A stretch of 64,000 nucleotides of DNA from Sediminibacterium ginsengisoli (GCF_900167075.1 NZ_FUWH01000003.1:186001-250000), one strand, 5' to 3'. Positions 33,591 through 43,143 are shown, numbered from the stretch's first letter. Program-made: numbers and translations. Notes: generated from the letters alone by a model not told the origin.

Positions 33591-34991
33591 TTAGTTTTTA
33601 GACGTATGAACGGTTTCTGCTGCTTTTCTCCACTCGTCGAGGCCTGAACAGCCTGCGAACTGCTTGTCGATGTTCACATAATAAGTCGGGATATGCTCTT
33701 TGAACCATTTTTCGAGCGTGCTGTTCTTTTTCTCTTCCAGCGCTCTTTTGGCTACGCGGTCATAATCTTCTTTCAGGTTTTCCCGGTGTGGCTCTGTACG
33801 TGTTTTCAGGTATACGATCCTTACCACTTTGCGGCCTCGCTCGTCTGTGATCACCTGTGGTTTTGAATATTCACCAGGTTTCAGGTCTTTCAGCGCCACT
33901 ACCATGTCTTTATCCAGCTGGTCGATGGTGAGGAAAGTTGATCCGTCCATAGGTGAAGTGATGGAACCTGCATTGAATTTACTGTTCTCATCATCACTGT
34001 ATTTGCTTACGCCTTCGCCGAAGCCAATAGCGCCGCTGATCAGTTTGGTACGTACAGAATCTGCCCGCTGGGTTGTTTCTTTGATCTCATCATCTGTTAC
34101 CGGCGGAATACGCAGGATATGACGTACAACAGCTTCATCGCCGGAACGGCTTACCATCTGTATGATATGCAGACCGAACTTTGATTTTACCACGGGTGAA
34201 ACCTGGCCTTCTTTCAGACGGAAAGATGCTGCCATGAATGCAGGATCCCAGTTTTTATCGTTACGGTTAAGTGTGTACTGACCACCGGTTTCTTTACTTC
34301 CCGGATCTTCTGAGTAAAGTTTTACCAGCTGCTCGAATTTCTGTGCGCCTGTCTCTATCCGCTTTTTATAATCGTACATCTGCTTGGACACATATTCTTC
34401 CACATCGCGGTTGGCTTTGGGGTGGAATACGATCTGGCTTACTTCCACTTCACTTTCGTAGAATGGGAGGCTGTCTTTTGGTGTACGGCTGTAATAAGCT
34501 TTTACTTCATTCGGTGTGATCTTGATATTTTCGAGGATCTTGCTCTGCATCTGTTCGGAAAGCTTTTGTTCCCTTACTGCGTCTTTTGCGTCTTCCTTGA
34601 TCTGGTAAACTGTTTTACCCGCGATCTCTTCGAGCACGTCTTTTGATCCGTATTGCTGAATGGCCCGGCGGATCCTGTTATCCAGGTCGCCTTCGATCTC
34701 TTCATCAGATACGGTGAGTGAATCTTTCTGTGCCTGCAGCATGAGCGCTTTGCGGATCAGCTGACCTTCCAGCACCTGGCATTCGGTTGGGAGAATTACT
34801 CCTTCCTGACCCTGGGTCTGGCGTTTGATATCTGAAATTGCGTTGACAATATCTGAATGCAGGATGATCTTGTCGCCCACCTGGCCCACGATCTTATCTG
34901 CCACCACTTTCTTGGTTTGCGCCGTAACCGATACAGTGGTTACTCCTGCGGCGAGTAATGCCAGTAAAAATGCCTTTTTCATACGTTTCAA
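33591..34991 (-). CDS. SurA-like periplasmic peptidylprolyl isomerase
   Basis: 466 residues (start at 34991, or 34982 for the second Met). A signal peptide (to about residue 25) is followed by a SurA-type N-terminal chaperone domain (ADKIVGQVGDKIILHSDI, about 31-160). Two parvulin (PpiC) domains follow, at about 180-280 (VSQIVFHPKANRDVEEY, YSEDPGSKETGGQ) and about 285-385 (VRHILRIPP, KYSDDENSKFNAGS). It probably guides outer-membrane proteins through the periplasm. It is a single gene with its own terminator and a TATTTTTG element at 34999-35006, and follows infB on the chromosome. Confidence 0.92.
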   Translation of the reverse strand: MKRMKKAFLLALLAAGVTTVSVTAQTKKVVADKIVGQVGDKIILHSDIVNAISDIKRQTQGQEGVILPTECQVLEGQLIRKALMLQAQKDSLTVSDEEIEGDLDNRIRRAIQQYGSKDVLEEIAGKTVYQIKEDAKDAVREQKLSEQMQSKILENIKITPNEVKAYYSRTPKDSLPFYESEVEVSQIVFHPKANRDVEEYVSKQMYDYKKRIETGAQKFEQLVKLYSEDPGSKETGGQYTLNRNDKNWDPAFMAASFRLKEGQVSPVVKSKFGLHIIQMVSRSGDEAVVRHILRIPPVTDDEIKETTQRADSVRTKLISGAIGFGEGVSKYSDDENSKFNAGSITSPMDGSTFLTIDQLDKDMVVALKDLKPGEYSKPQVITDERGRKVVRIVYLKTRTEPHRENLKEDYDRVAKRALEEKKNSTLEKWFKEHIPTYYVNIDKQFAGCSGLDEWRKAAETVHTSKN

Positions 34992-34998
34992 TATCTTT

Positions 34999-35006
34999 CA
35001 AAAATA
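34999..35006 (-). promoter_or_regulatory. -7 promoter element upstream of the SurA-like gene
   Basis: Minus-strand TATTTTTG, matching TAnnTTTG, 7 bp before the first ATG at 34991 and 16 bp before the second at 34982. The short distance slightly favours the second start. Confidence 0.45.
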
Positions 35007-35074
35007 GGCAATAGCCTGTGGTTTCGCTTTTTGTGAAGGGCTTTTAACAAAATTTATGTTCCTGCAGAAACAGA

Positions 35075-35103
35075 GAAGGTATGAATATTTCGTTCATACC
35101 TTC
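35075..35103 (-). terminator. hairpin after infB
   Basis: A perfect 11-bp stem GAAGGTATGAA / TTCATACCTTC (35075-35085 with 35093-35103), 7-nt loop, 25 bp past the infB stop. The T-tract on the minus strand is weak (TCTGTTTCTG), so termination may be partial. Confidence 0.6.
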
Positions 35104-35127
35104 CCCGGCGGTCAAAAATTGTCTTTA

Positions 35128-38088
35128 TTATAATGTTCTCTTTACTTCTTCTTCTTCGAACGCTTCTACGATATCGCCTACTTTCAGGTCGTTGTAGTTT
35201 TTGATGGTCAGACCGCACTCCATATTGGATGCCACTTCCTTCACATCGTCCTTGAAGCGTTTCAGGCTGCCAAGTTCGCCGCTCTGGCCCTCGCCTTTGG
35301 GATATTCCACGATACCATCGCGGATGATCCTGATCTTGCTGTTGCGGGCGATCTTTCCTTCCAGTACATAACAACCGGCAACCGTTGCCTTGTCGAACTT
35401 GTACACTTCGCGTACTTCCACGTTGGCAGTGATCTTCTCCTGGAATTTCGGTTCGAGCATCCCTTCCATCGCGCTTTTAACCTCGTCGATAGCGGTATAG
35501 ATGATCGAGTACAGTTTGATCTCCACGCCTTCTGTTTCTGCCAGCCTGTTGGCCTGCATAGACGGACGGACGTTAAAGCCCACGATGATGGCATCTGATG
35601 CTGTTGCCAGCAATACATCACTTTCGGAGATCTGACCCACGCCCTTGTGTACAACGCGTACCGCGATCTCTTCGGTTGAGAGTTTCTGCAGTGAATCGCT
35701 CAATGCTTCCACAGAACCGTCCACATCACCCTTGATGATAATGTTCAGTTCCTTGAAGTTTCCGAGCGCCAGTCGGCGTCCGATCTCATCCAGTGTGATA
35801 TGTTTACGTGCACGGAGACCCTGCTCACGCACGAGCTGCGCACGTTTGGTTGCTACTTCCTTCGCTTCTGATTCGTCCTCGTACATCCTGAACTTCTCAC
35901 CAGCCTGCGGCGCTCCGTTCAGACCCAGTATCACTACCGGTGTTGATGGCGGCGCTACTTCGATACGCTGGTTACGTTCGTTGAACATGGCTTTTACACG
36001 ACCATAATACTGGCCCGATACGATCAGGTCGCCCTGTCTGAGGGTTCCGTTCTGTACCAGCATGGTGGCCACATAACCACGGCCTTTATCGAGTGATGCT
36101 TCGATGATGGTTCCGGATGCATCCCTGTTCGGGTTTGCTTTCAGATCCAGCAATTCGGCTTCGAGCAATACTTTTTCAAGCAGCAGGTCTACATTCAGCC
36201 CCTGTTTTGCAGAGAGTTCCTGGTTCTGGAACTTACCGCCCCAGGCTTCCACGAGGATGTTCATCTGCGACAGCTGCTCGTATATTTTCTGCGGATTTGC
36301 TCCGTCTTTATCGATCTTGTTCACCGCGAAGATCATCGGTACACCCGCTGCCTGTGAGTGGCTGATGGCTTCTTTGGTCTGTGGCATCACAGCGTCATCC
36401 GCTGCTACCACGATGATTGCGATATCCGTTACTTTGGCACCACGTGCACGCATCGCTGTAAACGCTTCGTGACCCGGGGTATCCAGGAAAGTGATGGCTT
36501 TTCCGTTTGGCAGGGTTACCTCATAGGCACCGATGTGCTGGGTGATACCTCCGGCCTCACCGGCTACCACATTTGCATTACGGATATAATCGAGCAATGA
36601 AGTTTTACCGTGGTCGACGTGACCCATGATCGTTACGATCGGCGCACGTGGTACCAGTTCTGCTTCATCATCTTCATCCTCTTCTTCCTCCATTTCGGTG
36701 GCATCTTCAAGGCCGATGAATTCCACTTCAAAACCATATTCACTGGCTACCAGCTCAATTACTTCCGCATCGAGACGCTGGTTGATCGATACCATGATAC
36801 CGAGGTTCATACACTTGCCGATCACATCAGCGAAGCTTACGTCCATCAGGTTGGCCAGTTCACTTACCGTTACAAATTCCGTTACCTGCAGCTTGTTGTC
36901 GTCGGTCATTTCGCCCATCGACTCAGCGGCCTCGTCTCGTTTTGCACGGCGGTATTTTGCTTTCAGGCTCTTTCCGCGTCCGCCCGTTCCGGCCAGTTTG
37001 GCCTGGGTTTCACGTATTTTCTCCTGAATTGCTTTCTGATCTATTTCTTTCTCTTCCGGCGTACGGCGTGGTGCATTACGATCGTTGCGGTTTCCGCCAC
37101 GGTTATTACCACCCGGTCCGCGGTTATCGCGGTTGAAACCTCCGCCCTGCTGGTTGCGGTTGTTGTTGGCCGGAACGATCGGCCTGTTTGGTCCGGTTGT
37201 TGGTCTGCCACTGGCATCGCGCTGTACATTCGCACCTGGCTGTCCGCCACCGTCTTTTTTATCCAGCGGAATACGCTTGCGTTTGCGTTTCTCGTCCCTG
37301 GCCATTGGTTTGGGGCGGGTATCGCTGTTTACGGGTAATTCTATTTTACCAAGGATCTTCGGTCCTTCAAGTTTCTCGGCCTTGATATTGGTGATCACCG
37401 GTCCTGCTTCTTCCGTTGTTGTTTCCGGAGCTGGGGCTGCGGTTACAGGTGCGGCCGGAGCTGCTACCGGTTCTGCCGGAGTTTCCGCCACAGGTGCAGG
37501 TGCCGGAGCGGGTGCAGGCTGTGGTTTTTCTTCGGCTGCAGGCTCTTCTTTTTTCTTCGCTGCCTTTTTAGGCCTTGTTGAAGAGTCTATCGCAGAGAGG
37601 TCTATTTTATTAATGACTTTCGGCGCTTCAATCTCAGGTGCTTCGATCTTCACCGTATCTGCCGGGGCAGGCGCTGGTTCTGGTGCCGGAGGGGCTACCG
37701 GTTCTGCAGGCACTTCTGCTACAGGAGCGGGAGCCGCAGGTGCAGGCGCAGGTTGCGGTTCTGCCGGTTTAGGCGCTTCTTCTGCCGGTTCTTCTTTTGC
37801 AGGCTTCTTCTCTTCTTTCTTGAATACGATCTCCTCTTCGTCCTTCCTCTTCTTTGCATCCGCCTGTGCGGCTTTGGGTATCTCTACCAGGTCTGCCTTG
37901 TTCTTAGCCACTTTGTCGCTCTGGAACTCTGCCTGAAGCGCATAGTACTGCTCTTCCTGCAGCTTGGCGGTGGGCTTCAGGTCATCTCGGTTAAATCCTT
38001 TCTTCACAAGAAATTCAATCAGGGTGTCCTGCCCGATATTGAACTCCTTGGCGGCTGCTAACAGTCTGGGTAATTTCAGTTCTGACAT
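35128..38088 (-). CDS. infB: translation initiation factor IF-2
   Basis: 986 residues. An IF2-N domain (about 1-60) is followed by a very long low-complexity part (about 80-260, Pro/Ala/Glu-rich; 290-345, Gly/Asn/Arg-rich) and a second IF2-N-like region (about 400-460). The G domain starts with GHVDHGKT (489-496), then DTPGHEAF and NKID. Domains II, III and the C-terminal fMet-tRNA-binding part follow. The factor brings initiator tRNA to the 30S subunit. It is the last gene of rimP-nusA-infB, and the long tail is normal for Bacteroidota. Confidence 0.98.
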   Translation of the reverse strand: MSELKLPRLLAAAKEFNIGQDTLIEFLVKKGFNRDDLKPTAKLQEEQYYALQAEFQSDKVAKNKADLVEIPKAAQADAKKRKDEEEIVFKKEEKKPAKEEPAEEAPKPAEPQPAPAPAAPAPVAEVPAEPVAPPAPEPAPAPADTVKIEAPEIEAPKVINKIDLSAIDSSTRPKKAAKKKEEPAAEEKPQPAPAPAPAPVAETPAEPVAAPAAPVTAAPAPETTTEEAGPVITNIKAEKLEGPKILGKIELPVNSDTRPKPMARDEKRKRKRIPLDKKDGGGQPGANVQRDASGRPTTGPNRPIVPANNNRNQQGGGFNRDNRGPGGNNRGGNRNDRNAPRRTPEEKEIDQKAIQEKIRETQAKLAGTGGRGKSLKAKYRRAKRDEAAESMGEMTDDNKLQVTEFVTVSELANLMDVSFADVIGKCMNLGIMVSINQRLDAEVIELVASEYGFEVEFIGLEDATEMEEEEDEDDEAELVPRAPIVTIMGHVDHGKTSLLDYIRNANVVAGEAGGITQHIGAYEVTLPNGKAITFLDTPGHEAFTAMRARGAKVTDIAIIVVAADDAVMPQTKEAISHSQAAGVPMIFAVNKIDKDGANPQKIYEQLSQMNILVEAWGGKFQNQELSAKQGLNVDLLLEKVLLEAELLDLKANPNRDASGTIIEASLDKGRGYVATMLVQNGTLRQGDLIVSGQYYGRVKAMFNERNQRIEVAPPSTPVVILGLNGAPQAGEKFRMYEDESEAKEVATKRAQLVREQGLRARKHITLDEIGRRLALGNFKELNIIIKGDVDGSVEALSDSLQKLSTEEIAVRVVHKGVGQISESDVLLATASDAIIVGFNVRPSMQANRLAETEGVEIKLYSIIYTAIDEVKSAMEGMLEPKFQEKITANVEVREVYKFDKATVAGCYVLEGKIARNSKIRIIRDGIVEYPKGEGQSGELGSLKRFKDDVKEVASNMECGLTIKNYNDLKVGDIVEAFEEEEVKRTL

Positions 38089-38238
38089 TAAATGTTTTTT
38101 AGTCCGTAGGCCAGGGCTTATGCCGATGACCTTTTTTGTTGCTGCCCTTATTCAGGGACTTATTGAAACAATTTTGCCGGCGACTTTTTTGTTTGCGTTT
38201 TTCAAAGCCTTCGACAAAGATAGTCTCTTAATAGCTGC

Positions 38239-39489
38239 TTATTGCTCGCTGTCAAATTCTTCCTGTAAGATTCTTCTTACGTCTTCGATCGTTTCTTTTT
38301 CCAGGTCGGTCCTTCTTTCCAGTTCTTCCGCTGTCAGGTTGAGGATGCTGCGGGCAGTATCGCAACCGATGCGCTTGAACTCATCGATCACCCATGGCTC
38401 GATCTCATCGCTGAATTCATCCAGGTCGATATCGAATTCATCCACCACTTCTTCATCTTCGCGGTACACATCAAGTTCATAACCAGTCAATTCGCATGCC
38501 AGTTTGATGTTTACGCCCCGGCGGCCGATGGCCAGTGATACCTGGTCTGCCTTGAGGTATATCTGTGCATGTTTTTTCTCGTTGTCCAGTTCCATGAAGC
38601 TGATCTTGGCCGGCGTGAGTGAACGCTGGATCAGCAGCTGGATATTGGTGGTATAGTTGATGACGTCGATATTCTCGTTCTTCAGTTCGCGTACGATACC
38701 GTGGATACGGCTTCCCTTCATACCCACGCAGGCACCCACGGGGTCGATACGGTCGTCGTAAGATTCCACAGCCACTTTTGCACGCTCTCCCGGATCGCGT
38801 ACGATCTTTTTGATGGCGATGAGGCCGTCGAAGATCTCGGGTACTTCAATCTCGAGCAGCTTGGCCAGGAACAGCGGGCTGGTACGGGAAAGAATGATCA
38901 CCGGGGTATTGTTCTTGAGGTCTACCCTTGCTACTACGGCACGGATATTCTCTCCTTTTTTGAAATAATCCTGCGGGATCTGCTCAGATTTGGGGAGGAT
39001 CAGTTCATTGCCTTCCTCATCCAGCAGCAGCACTTCTTTTTTCCATACCTGGTACACTTCGGCACTGATGATCTCGCCGATACGGTCACCGTATTTCTTG
39101 ATCAGCACATTCTTCTTCAGATCGCTGATACGGCTTGCCAGGGTTTGTTTGGCGGCCAGGATGGCACGGCGACCGAAGTCGAGTATGTCCATTTCCTGGT
39201 ACAGTTCTTCACCAACTTCGAAATCGGGCTCGATCTTCACTGCTTCGCTGTAAGCAACTTCGGCCAGCGGGTCCATTACTTCACCATCTTCAACGATCAT
39301 TCTTCTGCGTATGATCTCAAGGTCACCTTTCTCGGCGTTTACGATCACATCGAAATTATCATCGCTGCCGAATTTTTTCCTGAGCAGTGTCTTGAATACA
39401 TCCTCTACCACTTTCATCATCGTAGGACGGTCGATATTCTCCGCGTCCTTGAAATCCTGGAATGCTTCAATGAGGTTGATACTTGCCAT
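38239..39489 (-). CDS. nusA: transcription termination/antitermination factor NusA
   Basis: 416 residues, the short NusA form without the C-terminal acidic repeats of E. coli NusA. An N-terminal polymerase-binding domain (about 1-125), an S1 domain (about 135-200, SAEVYQVWKKEVLLLDEEGN) and two KH domains follow (about 230-345, with DRIDPVGACVGMKGSRIHGI and SLAIGRRGVNIKLACELTGY). The end carries a helix-hairpin-helix-like segment (KRIGCDTARSILNLTAEEL). It binds RNA polymerase and modulates pausing and termination. The order rimP-nusA-infB is conserved across bacteria. Confidence 0.97.
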   Translation of the reverse strand: MASINLIEAFQDFKDAENIDRPTMMKVVEDVFKTLLRKKFGSDDNFDVIVNAEKGDLEIIRRRMIVEDGEVMDPLAEVAYSEAVKIEPDFEVGEELYQEMDILDFGRRAILAAKQTLASRISDLKKNVLIKKYGDRIGEIISAEVYQVWKKEVLLLDEEGNELILPKSEQIPQDYFKKGENIRAVVARVDLKNNTPVIILSRTSPLFLAKLLEIEVPEIFDGLIAIKKIVRDPGERAKVAVESYDDRIDPVGACVGMKGSRIHGIVRELKNENIDVINYTTNIQLLIQRSLTPAKISFMELDNEKKHAQIYLKADQVSLAIGRRGVNIKLACELTGYELDVYREDEEVVDEFDIDLDEFSDEIEPWVIDEFKRIGCDTARSILNLTAEELERRTDLEKETIEDVRRILQEEFDSEQ

Positions 39490-39540
39490 ATCTCGATTTT
39501 TAATACTTTACCTGTAGAGCAGCAATAAGCTGCTTTCCGG

Positions 39541-40011
39541 TTAAAATTTAATTTGAACGGTTGTTGTTTTTATATTACTGAATGGTATAACCAATTGTTG
39601 TGTTACCGCTTTTTTGCCCTTGCCTTCCGTATGCTCCAGCAGGATATCTGCCTCGGCCACTTCCAGCAGTTTGCCTACGCGGGTTGTTCCGTCTGTGAAT
39701 ACCACTTCCACATTGCGGCCGATATTCTTATGGTACTGGCGCAGGAGTTTCAGGGGTTCGTCCAGGCCAGGCGATGAAACCTCCAGGGAAAATTCACCTT
39801 CGGGGTACATGCCGGCTTCTTCTATCATTTTGTACAGCTGGCGGTTGAAGCGTACGCATTTGTCGATAGCGATGCCATTGTCCCCGTCGAGGTACACTTT
39901 AATATTGTTAGTAGGCTTGATGCGTGCCGACACGAAAAAATAGGCCGGTTCATCTGCCAGCAGCTCGCCGATCATCTGCTCAATAGCTGCCAATTGTGTT
40001 TCATTTGCCAT
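39541..40011 (-). CDS. rimP: ribosome maturation factor RimP
   Basis: 156 residues from the ATG at 40011; the longer frame would start before the promoter's predicted transcript start. The alpha/beta N-terminal domain has YFFVSARIKPTNNIKVYLDG and GEFSLEVSSPGLDEPL (about 60-95 region), and the SH3-like C-terminal domain has GRNVEVVFTDGTTRVGKL. RimP is needed for maturation of the 30S ribosomal subunit. It opens the rimP-nusA-infB operon (51 bp to nusA). Confidence 0.94.
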   Translation of the reverse strand: MANETQLAAIEQMIGELLADEPAYFFVSARIKPTNNIKVYLDGDNGIAIDKCVRFNRQLYKMIEEAGMYPEGEFSLEVSSPGLDEPLKLLRQYHKNIGRNVEVVFTDGTTRVGKLLEVAEADILLEHTEGKGKKAVTQQLVIPFSNIKTTTVQIKF

Positions 40012-40089
40012 ACTCGCTGTTCCTTTGTTCAGGTACGGAAAAAGGAGAAGGGAACGCTTCCGTTCCCTTCTGTTGTTCTTTTCCTGCTG

Positions 40090-40121
40090 CAAATGTAGTA
40101 AATCCGGCGATTATTTTCAAA
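40090..40121 (-). promoter_or_regulatory. promoter of the rimP-nusA-infB operon
   Basis: Minus strand: TTTG (40118-40121), 20 bp, TACATTTG (40090-40097), a full match to the Bacteroidota promoter. Transcription should start near 40085, leaving about 74 nt of leader before rimP. Confidence 0.72.
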
Positions 40122-40213
40122 TTTTCAATGCAGGCTGTCCGTGCGCCCCGTTTTAACATTTCCACTTGCGTGGTGCGGCCTGCATTTTTGGATTTATTAT
40201 ACCTTTACGGGCT

Positions 40214-40468
40214 ATGTCGAAGATATTATTATACGCCCTGCTGATCTATCTGCTGTACAGGTTCATTACCCAGTTTGTGGTACCTGTGAGCAGGGCAACC
40301 TCCCAGATGAAGGATAAGATCCGCGAAATGCAGCAGGTACAGGAGCAGCAGGCCCGCCAGGCACAACAGGCGCGGGACGCAGCCCAGGCACAGACCCAGG
40401 CGGCACAGCCCAAACCGGGTACAGGCAGCCGGGCCGGCGACTACATCGACTTTGAAGAGGTGAAATAA
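40214..40468 (+). CDS. DUF4834 family protein
   Basis: 84 residues from the ATG at 40214. The short N-terminal membrane helix (MSKILLYALLIYLLYRFITQF) is followed by a Gln/Ala-rich coiled-coil-like middle (about 30-65) and the conserved end GDYIDFEEV. DUF4834 is a Bacteroidota group of small membrane-anchored proteins with unknown function. It converges on the HAD gene. Confidence 0.82.
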   Translation: MSKILLYALLIYLLYRFITQFVVPVSRATSQMKDKIREMQQVQEQQARQAQQARDAAQAQTQAAQPKPGTGSRAGDYIDFEEVK

Positions 40469-40488
40469 GCAGTCTCCTTACTATAATA

Positions 40489-41103
40489 TTATAATTCCAG
40501 ATCGAGCACGGTGCGTGGCGCAACCAGGTGGATGGTTTGCAGTCCGGCCTGTTTGGCGCCTTCTATATTAACGGCGGTATCGTCTATAAAGAGGGTTTCT
40601 GCCGGCTCGAGGTTTTCCAGTTCCAGTATTTTCCGGTAGGATGCCACATGCGGTTTACGCAGGCCCAGCTCCTGGGAATAATAGGCTTTGATGAAATAAT
40701 CGTTGAAATGCCGGCCCGTATTGAGCTGGCTGAACTGGTTGAGGAAATGATCTGCATGGATCTGGTTGGTATTGGAAAAAAGGAAGATGCGGTATTTTTT
40801 GCCGATCTCCTCCAGCCAGAGCAGGCGTTCTTCCGTAAAATCGAGCAGCAGGGCGTTCCAGGCATCGCGAATCTCGAGATCTGTGATAACGGTGCCGGTG
40901 GCCTGGCGGAAAGCGTTGTAAAAACCTTCCGGACTCAGTTTACCGGTTTCCAGGTCTTCGAACAGCGGGTTGGAATGATGCTGGGCGAACATGCTCCTGA
41001 AATCTTTGATACCCAGGGCTTCGAAAGCTTTTTCTGTACGGGTATAATCGAGGTTGAGAAAGATACCACCGAGGTCGAATATGATGTTACGGACAGGATT
41101 CAT
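40489..41103 (-). CDS. HAD-superfamily hydrolase (IA type)
   Basis: 204 residues. HAD motif I is IIFDLGGIFLNLD (about 8-20; the second acid position is Gly, so DLGG instead of DxD), motif II LFSNTNQ (near 108), motif III Lys in GLRKPHVASY (near 150) and motif IV LFIDDTAVN (near 174). The DLGG variant occurs in HAD-IA members such as the YihX group, which are alpha-D-glucose-1-phosphate phosphatases. The substrate here is unknown. A TAAGTTTG element at 41108-41115 lies 5 bp before the ATG. Confidence 0.88.
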   Translation of the reverse strand: MNPVRNIIFDLGGIFLNLDYTRTEKAFEALGIKDFRSMFAQHHSNPLFEDLETGKLSPEGFYNAFRQATGTVITDLEIRDAWNALLLDFTEERLLWLEEIGKKYRIFLFSNTNQIHADHFLNQFSQLNTGRHFNDYFIKAYYSQELGLRKPHVASYRKILELENLEPAETLFIDDTAVNIEGAKQAGLQTIHLVAPRTVLDLEL

Positions 41104-41107
41104 GGTA

Positions 41108-41115
41108 CAAACTTA
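41108..41115 (-). promoter_or_regulatory. -7 promoter element at the HAD gene start
   Basis: Minus-strand TAAGTTTG, matching TAnnTTTG, 4 bp before the ATG at 41103. If used, the transcript would have almost no leader. No -33 TTTG is seen. Confidence 0.4.
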
Positions 41116-41149
41116 AGGCACCCGCGGTAAGCCGTAATTTTTTTAGCTT

Positions 41150-41183
41150 TTTGCACACGCATAGTTTAATTTCTCTATTTTTG
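41150..41183 (+). promoter_or_regulatory. promoter of the tRNA gene
   Basis: TTTG (41150-41153) and TATTTTTG (41176-41183), spaced by 22 bp, slightly longer than the usual 19-21. The tRNA begins 21 bp after the -7 element. Confidence 0.55.
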
Positions 41184-41204
41184 CCGCCCAAGATCGTAAG
41201 ATCA

Positions 41205-41278
41205 GGGCCTATAGCTCAGTTGGTTAGAGCACCTGACTCATAATCAGGGGGTCCCAGGATCATGCCCTGGTGGGCCCA
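41205..41278 (+). tRNA. tRNA with CAU anticodon (elongator Met or Ile2)
   Basis: 74 nt with a full cloverleaf. The acceptor is GGGCCTA/TGGGCCC, the D-arm GCTC...GAGC with GG in the loop, and the anticodon stem CCTGA/TCAGG with loop CTCATAA (anticodon CAT). The T-stem is CCAGG/CCTGG and discriminator A73; CCA is not encoded. A CAU anticodon belongs to elongator Met, initiator Met or lysidine-modified Ile2. The normal first base pair and lack of three G:C pairs at the base of the anticodon stem argue against initiator, and Met versus Ile2 stays open. The T-loop reads ATCATGC where TTCRANY is usual. Confidence 0.85.
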
Positions 41279-41285
41279 CAGTAAG

Positions 41286-41325
41286 AAACCGTTAGACAGC
41301 AATGTTTGGCGGTTTTTTGTTTTGG
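41286..41325 (+). terminator. terminator of the tRNA gene
   Basis: AAACCG (41286-41291) pairs with CGGTTT (41310-41315), followed by TTGTTTT. The stem is short and the loop long, but the T-tract is clear. Confidence 0.5.
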
Positions 41326-41438
41326 GAATGTTATTCATTACGGTTCATGCCTGATAGTTAATGAGAAGCAAAGTCGGCGAAGAGTCCCCCTTTTACTTTG
41401 ATTGGCAACATTCAGTATTCAAGCACCTGCAACCCCTA

Positions 41439-42872
41439 TCACGAAAAAAAAGTATCCATTGTCAGATCCTGTTGTACAAGACCAAGATAGTTTTGATTTT
41501 TCTTTACTCCATGCGTTGTGATCATCGTTACAAACAAGGTCTTCCTTGTTTTGGTTTTACTTCTGAAAACAGCCACTTTGTTTCTTAACTCTTTGGCGTA
41601 GGCGGGGTCAATTGTAAATTCGGCTGTGGAATATTTCATTTCGCAGATGTTGATGCAGTTGTCCTGCCTGTCGATTAAAAGATCTATCTGCGCGCCGTCT
41701 TCTCCTTTCCCAGGTACGTAACGCCAGGCTGATTCCTGGGTTAATACCGCCGGTATTCCCAGTGCGCGCTTAATCTGTTCAACATGCTTAAGGCAAATAC
41801 TCTCAAACGCATACCCGCTCCATGCTCTCCACGATGGGCTTCCGCTCATCTTGTCCCATGTATCCTTCGCTGTCGCACTCCTGCCTGTCATAAATTTCAG
41901 ATAGAACAGTGAAAACTCATCTGTGACCTTATATATGCTTTCACGTACGTCCTTTTTGAAGGGAACATATTGTGTAATGAAACCTGACTCGATCAATTCC
42001 TCCATTATTTTTGAAGTGGTTCCTCCTGAAGACAGATTACAGGCACTGATTATTTCATTGCGTGTCAGTCCACTTTTATTCGATGCCAACGTTTTGATAA
42101 TGTTGATATGATGATCAGCTTTGTCAAACAAGGATTGGTATAAATTGCTAAACTCTCCGCGTAGCAATCCGTTTTTTGTGAAGCATAATTCGTTAATGGC
42201 ATTGACAGCGCTTTGCCCTGGCTTGATATTTTTCAGATACTGAGGAATACCACCGATTGCCATATAAATCTGAAGGATTTGATAGCGATCCAGGTTAACA
42301 TGCCGGCTTTGCAGGTATGCTTCGGTTTCTGCGAGTGTGAAAGGCATCAAATGAAGCTTTTGGCTGATGCGATTATGCAAACCGCCCTTGTTATTGATGA
42401 CATGCTTAATCATCCAGGCAGCGGCCGATCCGCAAATAACAACTATCAGGTTTTTTTGATTTACGCACCAATTATTCCAGAAATGGGCGAAAGTTTCAAG
42501 AAACCCCGATCGCGGAGAATTAATCCATGGGAACTCGTCAAAGAAAATAACTGCCTTCCGTTTCCTAAGCCTTGGTGTCAGGAATGTCTCCAATTGGTTA
42601 AACGCCTGTATCCAATTGGCAGGTCGCATCAACGGAACGGAGGTATTACTCGCCTTCTGGAGCGATACTGAAAAGTTCTCCAGTTGCTGTGACATGTTCG
42701 CACCGTGGATCCCCACAAAATCGAATACAATCTCCTTCCTGAAGGTTTCGCGGATCAGGAATGTTTTACCTACCCGTCTCCGTCCATATATGGCAACGAG
42801 TTCAGCATCACCTGAAAACATTATTCTGTTAAGAATTTTCTTTTCCTCAAGCCTTCCTATTACATTTTCCAT
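41439..42872 (-). CDS. AAA ATPase with C-terminal PD-(D/E)XK nuclease-like domain (DUF234 type)
   Basis: 477 residues from the ATG at 42872; GTG at 42890 in the repeat unit is an alternative. Walker A is YGRRRVGKTFLIRE (about 28-41), Walker B VIFFDEFPW (about 108-116), then a winged-helix part (LTRNEIISACNLSSGGTTSKI). The C-terminal domain has QIDLLIDRQDNCINICEMKYS, a D-x10-15-ExK pattern of PD-(D/E)XK nucleases. Such proteins are scattered in Bacteroidota and archaea and have no settled role. It lies beside the tRNA gene and three 17-bp repeat copies. Its codon use is less regular than in neighbouring core genes, so it is probably accessory. Confidence 0.85.
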   Translation of the reverse strand: MENVIGRLEEKKILNRIMFSGDAELVAIYGRRRVGKTFLIRETFRKEIVFDFVGIHGANMSQQLENFSVSLQKASNTSVPLMRPANWIQAFNQLETFLTPRLRKRKAVIFFDEFPWINSPRSGFLETFAHFWNNWCVNQKNLIVVICGSAAAWMIKHVINNKGGLHNRISQKLHLMPFTLAETEAYLQSRHVNLDRYQILQIYMAIGGIPQYLKNIKPGQSAVNAINELCFTKNGLLRGEFSNLYQSLFDKADHHINIIKTLASNKSGLTRNEIISACNLSSGGTTSKIMEELIESGFITQYVPFKKDVRESIYKVTDEFSLFYLKFMTGRSATAKDTWDKMSGSPSWRAWSGYAFESICLKHVEQIKRALGIPAVLTQESAWRYVPGKGEDGAQIDLLIDRQDNCINICEMKYSTAEFTIDPAYAKELRNKVAVFRSKTKTRKTLFVTMITTHGVKKNQNYLGLVQQDLTMDTFFS

Positions 42873-42877
42873 GAGAT

Positions 42878-42977
42878 TATATTCAGCCACAAGTTGAAAA
42901 AAAATATGGTTATGGACAAATATAAAAAAATATATTCAGCCACAAGTCTGGAAAAAAAGAACTTGTGGCTGAATATA
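42878..42977. repeat. three copies of a 17-bp repeat at the start of the ATPase gene
   Basis: TATATTCAGCCACAAGT occurs at 42878-42894 and 42931-42947 in the same direction, and its exact reverse complement is at 42961-42977. The last two form a 17-bp perfect inverted repeat with a 13-nt loop. The first copy covers the possible GTG start of the ATPase gene (42890). Confidence 0.92.
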
Positions 42978-43113
42978 CTGTGTAATAAATATAAAATCAA
43001 TGGGCCAAGGAATCCCCGCAGAGGTACTTGCCGAGAGCGTTACCGCGTCGGGAGGCAATGGAAGTCTTTGCCATCTAACCATATAAGAGGAGTGTTGATT
43101 AGCTTCATCCAAT

Positions 43114-43143
43114 GAAATCGGCCCCTTGTAAGAGGCCGATTTC
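43114..43143. terminator. hairpin between the ATPase leader and the VOC gene
   Basis: GAAATCGGCC (43114-43123) pairs with GGCCGATTTC (43134-43143), 10-bp stem and 10-nt loop, 19 bp past the VOC stop. The T-tract is weak on both sides. Confidence 0.6.

Noticed and set aside
35054-35374. Separate 106-residue gene at the infB end
   Set aside because: It is an Arg-rich shadow frame overlapping infB on the same strand.
37085-37936. 283-residue plus-strand Ala/Gly/Ser-rich frame
   Set aside because: Antisense to the Pro/Ala-rich tail of infB; the repetitive codons there open several frames.
41361-41588. 75-residue plus-strand frame downstream of the tRNA
   Set aside because: Overlaps the end of the ATPase gene, with no family features.
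42878-42977. CRISPR array
   Set aside because: Only three units, one inverted, with unequal spacers of 36 and 13 bp; no cas genes.
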